Origin: Duganella flavida
GTDB taxonomy: Bacteria; Pseudomonadota; Gammaproteobacteria; Burkholderiales; Burkholderiaceae_D
Reading direction: 5' to 3'
NCBI RefSeq assembly: GCF_009857445.1
Contig: NZ_WWCN01000008.1
Span: 62,001 to 126,000 of the forward strand
DNA length: 64,000 nt
The notes beneath the pieces were generated by a model. That model had not been told where the DNA came from and did no database searches. It was given only the letters and a program-made list of their open reading frames with translations. Below, piece after piece: positions 58,701 through 64,000 of the stretch. Both the position numbers and the translations under genes were made by a program. The number at the start of each line of letters is the position of its first letter. Within the stretch, counting starts at the first letter, position 1.

Positions 58701-60146
58701 TTACACGCCCACCATCGATACTGCCTTGGTGTTGAGGTAGGCTTCCAGCGCCTCCGGGCCACCTTCCGAACCATAGCCCGAATCCTTCACGCCGCCAAAC
58801 GGCAGCTCTGCGCTTGGCGTCGCAGGTTGGTTCAGCCACAGCATGCCGACTTCTACATTGTGCATCAGCTGGTGCGCGTTCTTGATCGAACGGGTGAAGG
58901 CATAACCAGCCAAACCAAACGGCAGGCGGTTGGACTCGGCAATCGCCTCATCCAGCGTATCGAAACCGCGAATCGCCGCCACCGGACCAAACGGCTCGTC
59001 ATTGAACACGCTGGCGTTCAGCGGCACATCGGCCAGGATGGTCGGTGCGAAGAAGTTACCCTCGCTGCCCACACGCACGCCGCCAGTCGCCACATTGGCT
59101 CCCTTGGCGCGTGCATCTTCCACAAACTGCGCCATGGCCGCCACGCGGCGCGGATTGGCCAGCGGACCCAGCGTCGTGCCTTCCACCAGGCCGTTACCTA
59201 GTTGCAGACGCTCGGCATGCGCCACCATCGCGCGGGTGAATTCATCTTTGATGCTGTTGTGCACCAGGAAGCGGGTCGGCGAGATGCAGACCTGGCCGGC
59301 GTTACGGAACTTGGCGCCGCCGGCGGCTTCCACTGCCAGCGCCACGTCGGCGTCTTCCGCCACGATCACCGGTGCATGGCCGCCCAGCTCCATCGTCACG
59401 CGCTTCATGTGCGCGCCAGCCAGTGCGGCCAGCTGCTTGCCGACCGGGGTCGAACCGGTGAAGGTCACTTTGCGGATCACCGGATGTGGAATCAGGTAGT
59501 TGGAAATTTCGGCTGGGTCACCAAACACCAGGCCGACCACGCCGGCCGGCACGCCGGCGTCCACGAAGCACTGGAACAGCGCTGCTGGCGAGGCCGGGGT
59601 TTCTTCTGGCGCCTTGCACAGGAAGGAGCAGCCGGTGGTCAACGCAGCTGCTAGCTTGCGCACGATCTGGTTGATCGGGAAGTTCCACGGCGTGAACGCT
59701 GCCACCGGGCCGACCGGCTCTTTCAGTACCAGTTGCTGCGCATTCGGATTACGCGATGGCACGATACGGCCATACACACGCATGCCTTCAGCAGCAAACC
59801 AGTCGATGATGTCGGCACCGGCCAGCGCTTCCATGCGGGCCTGAGCCAACGGCTTGCCTTGTTCCTGGGTCAGCAGGCGGCCGATCTCGTCGGCGCGCTC
59901 GCGCAGCAGGGCGGCGGCGCGGCGCAGCGTGGCAGTGCGCTCAAATGCCGATACCTTGCGCCAGACGTCGAAACCTTTTTGGGCCGCAGCCAGTGCGCGG
60001 TCCAGGTCGGCGATGCTGGCGTGCGCCACGGTGCCGATTTCCTTGCCGGTGGCCGGATTCACGACCGGAATGGTCTTGCCGCCGGTGCCGTCGGTCCATT
60101 CGTTGCCGATCAGGAGGCGGACATTAGGGTAGGTGATGTTAGTCAT
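58701..60146 (-). CDS. NAD(P)-dependent aldehyde dehydrogenase (succinate-semialdehyde dehydrogenase type)
   Basis: A 481-residue aldehyde dehydrogenase. Features: [44 protein letters not shown], the catalytic Glu in [11 protein letters not shown], and the catalytic Cys in [10 protein letters not shown]. The length and motif [16 protein letters not shown] match the GabD group (NAD-dependent succinate-semialdehyde dehydrogenase and relatives). No gabT transaminase or gabP is adjacent, so the substrate is not settled. The ATG at 60146 begins the family start [14 protein letters not shown]; the longer reading upstream is rejected. Confidence 0.85.
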   Translation of the reverse strand: MTNITYPNVRLLIGNEWTDGTGGKTIPVVNPATGKEIGTVAHASIADLDRALAAAQKGFDVWRKVSAFERTATLRRAAALLRERADEIGRLLTQEQGKPLAQARMEALAGADIIDWFAAEGMRVYGRIVPSRNPNAQQLVLKEPVGPVAAFTPWNFPINQIVRKLAAALTTGCSFLCKAPEETPASPAALFQCFVDAGVPAGVVGLVFGDPAEISNYLIPHPVIRKVTFTGSTPVGKQLAALAGAHMKRVTMELGGHAPVIVAEDADVALAVEAAGGAKFRNAGQVCISPTRFLVHNSIKDEFTRAMVAHAERLQLGNGLVEGTTLGPLANPRRVAAMAQFVEDARAKGANVATGGVRVGSEGNFFAPTILADVPLNASVFNDEPFGPVAAIRGFDTLDEAIAESNRLPFGLAGYAFTRSIKNAHQLMHNVEVGMLWLNQPATPSAELPFGGVKDSGYGSEGGPEALEAYLNTKAVSMVGV

Positions 60147-60239
60147 GCAAAATCTCCGGTGATATAGGAAAGGGCGCCAGTACCGACGCCCGAACACCCT
60201 CTACTTTGCCAGAAAAACGCCAACCCTGTGTGGCAAGGC

Positions 60240-60995
60240 TCAGTTTTGCGGCGCGCCGCCCAGGCGTTTGACGGAGCCGGAGCCCATGATGCTCTTGCTG
60301 ATTTGAGGATCGCCGTAGTAGTTGATGTCGCCCGAACCGGCCACGCTCAGGTTCAGCGATTTCTTGGCCCAGACGGTGGCTTGGCCGGAGCCGCCGATGC
60401 TGACCACGGCGTCACGCGCCTGCAGCTGGCCGACTTGCACCCGGCCCGAGCCGCCGATCGACACTTGCAGGCGTTCGGTGCTGCCGGCCGCCTTCAGGCT
60501 GCCGCTGCCACCCAAGGCAATCGCCACCGACTCGCTCTCCATCTGGCCGACGCTGATCGAGCCGGAGCCGCCGACGTCAATGGTCAGGTTTTCGCCGCGC
60601 AGCTTGTCGGCGGTGACGTTGCCGGAGCCACCGATGGACAGCTTGTCCAGCGTGCGCGCCTGCACCACGATTTTCATGGTGCGGGTATCCAGCTTGATAT
60701 TGTTCTTGAGCGGGCGAATGCGCAGCGTGCCGTTTTCCACCACGGTTTCGATGGCCGACTGAATGTTGTCGTCGGTTTCCACCGTCACGCTTTCGGTGCT
60801 GCCGAGGCGGATATCCACGTCGCCGCTAACGCCCACTGACAGCGCGCTGAAATGCCCGACCTCGCGGGTCTGCTTGACGATCTTGCCGCTGCCTTGCACA
60901 TGTTCGGCGCCGCTCATCCAGCTCAGCGGGCCTGCGTGGGCGGCCAGCATGCCGGCGGACAGGAACAGGGTTACTACGAGGCGGCGTACGGTCAT
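60240..60995 (-). CDS. Exported head-GIN (DUF2807) adhesin-like protein
   Basis: A 251-residue protein with a signal peptide ending AAHA and AGGAG eight bases before the ATG. The body has repeated V-x-GGSG-x-I/V units (TIDVGGSGSISVGQ, AIALGGSGSLKAAG, VSIGGSGRVQVGQ) and a VAGSGDINYYG ending, forming a right-handed beta-helix; this is the head-GIN/DUF2807 fold. Such proteins are periplasmic or surface proteins without clear activity. It is divergent from the RlmI-like gene. Confidence 0.84.
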   Translation of the reverse strand: MTVRRLVVTLFLSAGMLAAHAGPLSWMSGAEHVQGSGKIVKQTREVGHFSALSVGVSGDVDIRLGSTESVTVETDDNIQSAIETVVENGTLRIRPLKNNIKLDTRTMKIVVQARTLDKLSIGGSGNVTADKLRGENLTIDVGGSGSISVGQMESESVAIALGGSGSLKAAGSTERLQVSIGGSGRVQVGQLQARDAVVSIGGSGQATVWAKKSLNLSVAGSGDINYYGDPQISKSIMGSGSVKRLGGAPQN

Positions 60996-61140
60996 GATGG
61001 TTCTCCTGAATGAATGGTGTTGATGCTTGCATCCTACGGACTGCACCCGCCGCCCGACAGCGCGCTGCGACGGATTGCAGCCAGAGCGGCGTGGAATGCA
61101 TTGCGCCGGGAATGGGCGGCGCATGAGGTATCATTCGTCT

Positions 61141-61785
61141 ATGCTTACTATTACCATTAAACAGGGCAAGGAAAAACGCCTGCTGGCCGGCGACATCCTG
61201 ATTTACGCCACCGCCATCGAGCGCGTCGACGGACGCCCGCAAGAAAAAAACAAACCTGGCGCCACCGCCGTTATCCAAACGTCATCGCGCCAGTTTTTGG
61301 CGCGCGCTGCCTGGAATCCGAATTCCGACATTCGCGCCCGCGTCTGGAGCTACAAGGAAGACGAGCCGGTCGACCACGCCATGATGAAGCGCCGCGTGCG
61401 CGCCGCCATCGCCAAGCGTGCCGCCGCTGTGCGCGCTGCTGCGCCGACCGACCTGGTGCCGGTCATCCGTGGCGATGAAGACGGCTTGCCGGGCCTGCTG
61501 GTCGACAGCTGGGGCGGCACCGCCGGCTATCTGATCTGCCAGTTCCAGTCGGCCGGCGTCGACGCCTGGAAAGTGCCGATCGTGCAAGCCTTGCTGGCCG
61601 ATACCGGCTGCCCGAATGTGTTCGAACGCTGCGACGAATTGATCCGTAAATCGGAAGGCTTGCCGGTGTTCTACCGTGCGCTGGCGGGCGAGGAACCGCC
61701 TGATCACGTGCTGGTTACCGAAAAAGGCACACGCTGCAGTATGGATTTGCGCACCGGCTTTAAATACCCCAAACTGCGCAGCTGA
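61141..61785 (+). pseudogene. RlmI-like protein truncated before the methyltransferase domain
   Basis: An open frame of 214 codons that contains the N-terminal PUA domain (ITIKQGKEKRLLAGDILIYA, SSRQFLARAAWNPNSDI) and the following connector domain of class I rRNA (cytosine-C5-)methyltransferases such as RlmI, whose normal length is about 390-400. The match to the E. coli-like KTGYYLDQR segment stops at DLRTGFKYPK, and a stop follows six residues later. The whole S-adenosylmethionine-binding methyltransferase domain is missing; the PilT-like gene begins 65 bases later. I read this as a 3'-deleted gene, though a functional RNA-binding remnant cannot be excluded. Confidence 0.65.
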
Positions 61786-61790
61786 AAAGT

Positions 61791-61819
61791 TTCGACTTTG
61801 CAAGTTTTTCTCTTATAAT
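61791..61819 (+). promoter_or_regulatory. Candidate promoter of the PilT-like gene
   Basis: A perfect -10 box TATAAT at 61814-61819 with the weak -35 candidate TTCGAC at 61791-61796, 17 bases apart. It is just after the truncated RlmI gene and about 32 bases before the PilT-like start. Confidence 0.4.
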
Positions 61820-61850
61820 CGTCCGGGACCTACCGGAGATCAGAACAGAG

Positions 61851-62969
61851 ATGGAACACTACCAGTCGTCGCAAATCCGCACCCTGAGCTACATTGAGAA
61901 CGAAGACCACCCGGTCTTCGGCACTCTCGTCGAGCAGATCCTGCACCTGCTGAACTCCAAGCTGATTTTCAGCGATATCCTGATCCACCAAAACAGTCCA
62001 TTGATGTTGCGCCAGCCGAAAGGGCTGGTCGCCGTCACCGACTCGCCGATCACGCGCGAGGAATTGCAGGAATTCTTCGAGGTGGTCGAGCCCAACTGGG
62101 CCGAGCGCATCCAGGACCGCGCATTTGACCGCGCCGTTGATTTGCACACCGCCCGCATCCGCGCCAACTGTTTCAGCTTCCAGGGCCGCAAGCGCCTCGG
62201 TTGCGTAATCCGCCGCTTCCCGAAAGAGCCGATGCAGCTGGCCAAGCTGGGCCTGGCCGAGCACGAACAGAATTTTGCCAAGCTGACTTCCGGCCTGGTG
62301 TTGATTATTGGCGACACTTGCCAGGGCAAGTCGACCACCATCGCCTCCATGCTGGACGACATCAACAAGCACCGCTCCGGTCACATCATCACGATTGAAG
62401 ATCCGGTTGAAACCCTGATTCCACAGCGCCAGTGTGTGATTACCCAGCGCGAAGTGGGCTTTGACGGCGACGTCGAGAGCTTCTACCTCGGCGCGCTGGA
62501 TGCGCTGCGCGAGCGTCCGGACGTGATCTGCATCGGCGAAATCCGCGATGCGCAAACGGCGCAGGAAGCGCTGGCGCTGGCAGAAGCCGGCCCGCTGGTG
62601 CTGGCCTCGCTGCACGCGCGTTCGACCGAGCTGGGTCTGCAAAAGATGCTGCGCCTGCTGGGCAATACCGAGCCGCAAGCGCAAGCGTTGGCGCACGCCT
62701 TGCGCGGCGTGCTGTGCCAGGCGCTGCTGCCGGCCGTGAAGGGCGAGCGCTACTATCTCGCCACCGAATGCCTGACCAACAATCCGGAAGTTACCGAGAT
62801 GATTGCGGAAGGCCAGATTTCCAACCTGCGCATCTGGATGGAAGACAAGCCGGGCGAGGGCTGCCACACCATGAACACCTCGCTGCACGCACTGCTGGCC
62901 GAGGGAAAAATCTCGGTGCAGGATGCGCGCAACGCCACTACCGACCGGATCGGCTTCGTCGAGCCGTAA
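61851..62969 (+). CDS. PilT-like type IV pilus/secretion ATPase
   Basis: A 372-residue ATPase of the PilT/PilB-VirB11 superfamily. The N-terminal domain (FGTLVEQILHLLNSKLIFSD to DRAVDLHTARI) precedes the RecA-like ATPase. Walker A reads GDTCQGKST, where PilT has GPTGSGKST; the final GKST is kept. The Asp box is IITIEDPVETLIPQ, Walker B region RPDVICIGEIRD, and the His box LVLASLHARST. No pil genes surround it, so it is an isolated, divergent PilT-type retraction ATPase or a member of another secretion system. Confidence 0.83.
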   Translation: MEHYQSSQIRTLSYIENEDHPVFGTLVEQILHLLNSKLIFSDILIHQNSPLMLRQPKGLVAVTDSPITREELQEFFEVVEPNWAERIQDRAFDRAVDLHTARIRANCFSFQGRKRLGCVIRRFPKEPMQLAKLGLAEHEQNFAKLTSGLVLIIGDTCQGKSTTIASMLDDINKHRSGHIITIEDPVETLIPQRQCVITQREVGFDGDVESFYLGALDALRERPDVICIGEIRDAQTAQEALALAEAGPLVLASLHARSTELGLQKMLRLLGNTEPQAQALAHALRGVLCQALLPAVKGERYYLATECLTNNPEVTEMIAEGQISNLRIWMEDKPGEGCHTMNTSLHALLAEGKISVQDARNATTDRIGFVEP

Positions 62970-64000
62970 TCAATCCAGCGGCACGGCGCGGTAGCGGTTC
63001 ACATCCGCACTGTTGACCGGCGGCGCATTATTCCCCCACGCACTGCGCAGGTAGGAGACTACTTGCGCCACTTCCGTATCGTTCAGCAGGTGGCCGAAAG
63101 GCGGCATGCTGTATGGACGCGGATTGCCGGCCGTGCCCGGCGCAAAGCCGCCATTCAGCACGATGCGGATGGGGTTGACGGCGCTCTCCATCGTCAATGC
63201 GCGGTTGCCTGCCAGCGGAGGATAGGCTGGCGGCAGGCCGTTGCCGCTGGCGCCGTGGCAGTCCACGCAATGCCGCTCATACAGTTTGGCGCCGGCTGCG
63301 AGATAGGCCACTGCTTCGGCGCTGCTGTCGCGTTCGAAGGCGGGCGAGAGGCCGCCGGGCGGTAGTGCTTTCAAATAGATCGTGATGGCGTTGATGTCAG
63401 GCTCATTCAAATATTGCAGGCTTTCCTTGACCACTTCGGTCATCGGTCCAAAGGCGGTGGCGCGTGGCGAGGTGCCGGTCTTCAGCAGTGCGGCAAGGTG
63501 CTCTTGCTGCCAGTCGCCGCGCACGTTGAGCGAAGGCGCGTACCAGCCGAGTGCTGGGATCAGGCCGCCGGACAAGCTTTCGCCATCCTGCGCGCCGAGC
63601 GGATTGCGGGCGCTGTGGCAGGCGCTGCAATGGCCGAGGCCTTGCACGAGGTAGGCACCGCGATTCCACTCCACTGATTGCGCTTGGTCTGGCTGGAAGG
63701 CTTCCGGCTTGAAGAACAGCACGCGCCATGCGGCCAGCGAGACTTGCAGGTTATAGGGGAAGCGCAGCTGGTGCGGCTGGTTGGGCTGACTGGAGGCTTG
63801 CACGGTCTGGAAATAAGCGTACAGGGCGTCGGCATCGTCGCGCGTGATGCGGGTGTAGTTGGTGTAAGGGAAGGCAGGATAAAGCAGGCGGCCGTTCCTG
63901 GCTTTGCCGTGGTGGAGGGCATTCCAGAAATCGTCTGCAGACCAGCTGCCGATGCCGGCGGTGCGGTCGGACGTGATGTTGGGCGAGATCACGCTGCCGA
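62970..64000 (-). CDS. Multiheme cytochrome c (alcohol/sugar dehydrogenase subunit type), 3' part
   Basis: At least 343 codons of the C-terminal part; the 5' end lies beyond the right edge. Two c-type heme motifs are present: CSACH (in GLGHCSACHSARNPLG) and CVDCH (in ERHCVDCHGASGNG), with the distal-methionine segment SMPPFGHLLND. The part at the right edge reads SVISPNITSDRTAGIGSWSADD, the segment that follows the first heme in membrane-bound alcohol/gluconate dehydrogenase cytochrome subunits, so a third CxxCH is expected outside the window. It probably accepts electrons from a periplasmic quinoprotein or flavoprotein dehydrogenase and passes them to the respiratory chain. Confidence 0.85.
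   Translation of the reverse strand, partial: GSVISPNITSDRTAGIGSWSADDFWNALHHGKARNGRLLYPAFPYTNYTRITRDDADALYAYFQTVQASSQPNQPHQLRFPYNLQVSLAAWRVLFFKPEAFQPDQAQSVEWNRGAYLVQGLGHCSACHSARNPLGAQDGESLSGGLIPALGWYAPSLNVRGDWQQEHLAALLKTGTSPRATAFGPMTEVVKESLQYLNEPDINAITIYLKALPPGGLSPAFERDSSAEAVAYLAAGAKLYERHCVDCHGASGNGLPPAYPPLAGNRALTMESAVNPIRIVLNGGFAPGTAGNPRPYSMPPFGHLLNDTEVAQVVSYLRSAWGNNAPPVNSADVNRYRAVPLD

Noticed and set aside
1..64000. tRNA, rRNA, CRISPR arrays, insertion sequences and prophage genes
   Set aside because: I looked for these by eye and saw no cloverleaf-like sequence, spaced direct repeats, transposase with ends, or structural phage genes. The REPIN-like element and the Rpn gene are the only mobile-element-related signals.

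Overview
The window looks like chromosomal DNA of a high-GC betaproteobacterium of the family Oxalobacteraceae (Massilia/Duganella/Janthinobacterium type). This is an inference from the overall flavour of the proteins: PHB depolymerase plus an AAKK-tailed phasin, many c-di-GMP and HDOD signalling proteins, SuhB, TrmJ, YaeQ and PurU, and TonB-dependent sugar uptake. No rRNA, tRNA, CRISPR array, insertion sequence, integrase or prophage gene was recognised. Genes are tightly packed and no gene-free stretch clearly exceeds 300 bases; the longest gap, 299-583, shows nothing recognisable.

Layout. 1-3.3 kb: an outer-membrane barrel protein fragment, a winged-helix-like protein, an MtfA-type peptidase and a secreted PHA depolymerase. 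3.3-7.5 kb: a leftward four-gene signalling operon (degenerate EAL-REC-PAS protein, HDOD protein, PAS histidine kinase, response regulator). 7.7-14.6 kb: housekeeping genes (TraR/DksA zinc finger, hydroxypyruvate isomerase, RhlE helicase, SuhB, TrmJ, thioesterase) with a long REPIN-like palindrome at 10596-10684. 14.7-17.8 kb: a Tat-exported small subunit, a GMC oxidoreductase and a membrane-anchored lipase. 17.9-23.0 kb: a PAS histidine kinase followed by a 1215-residue REC-REC-GAF-PAS-GGDEF-EAL-REC protein. 24.6-28.0 kb: a more AT-rich accessory patch with a truncated TPR gene, a CbrC-family gene, an acyltransferase and small membrane proteins. 28.9-31.4 kb: phasin, TetR regulator, TPR-like protein and LOG phosphoribohydrolase.

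The most interesting region is 31.4-49.2 kb. It appears to be a complete sugar utilisation locus for an unsaturated-uronate, N-acetylhexosamine polysaccharide, most likely chondroitin. A TonB-dependent receptor, a PL8 lyase, a GH88 unsaturated glucuronyl hydrolase and a GH105-DUF4861 fusion would import and depolymerise the chain. Two MFS transporters would move products inward. A six-gene operon (SIS-domain AgaS, ROK kinase, AgaZ/KbaZ, DeoR regulator, deacetylase, sugar porter) matches the N-acetylgalactosamine pathway. A LacI-family regulator sits in the middle, and near-identical operators with the core TAACGTTA or TATCGTTA lie in front of each transcription unit, which ties the locus into one regulon. 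No sulfatase, KduI/KduD or bisphosphate aldolase gene is in the window, so those steps must be elsewhere or absent.

49.2-64.0 kb: a DUF45-type metallopeptidase; a modABC-modE molybdate operon with a good ModE box; a KGG stress protein; oxidoreductase, PurU, YaeQ, YcnI-like and amidohydrolase genes; an Rpn-family nuclease with a 12-bp tandem repeat; an aldehyde dehydrogenase; a head-GIN protein; an RlmI-like protein that has lost its methyltransferase domain; a PilT-like ATPase; and the 3' part of a multiheme cytochrome c gene that runs off the right edge.
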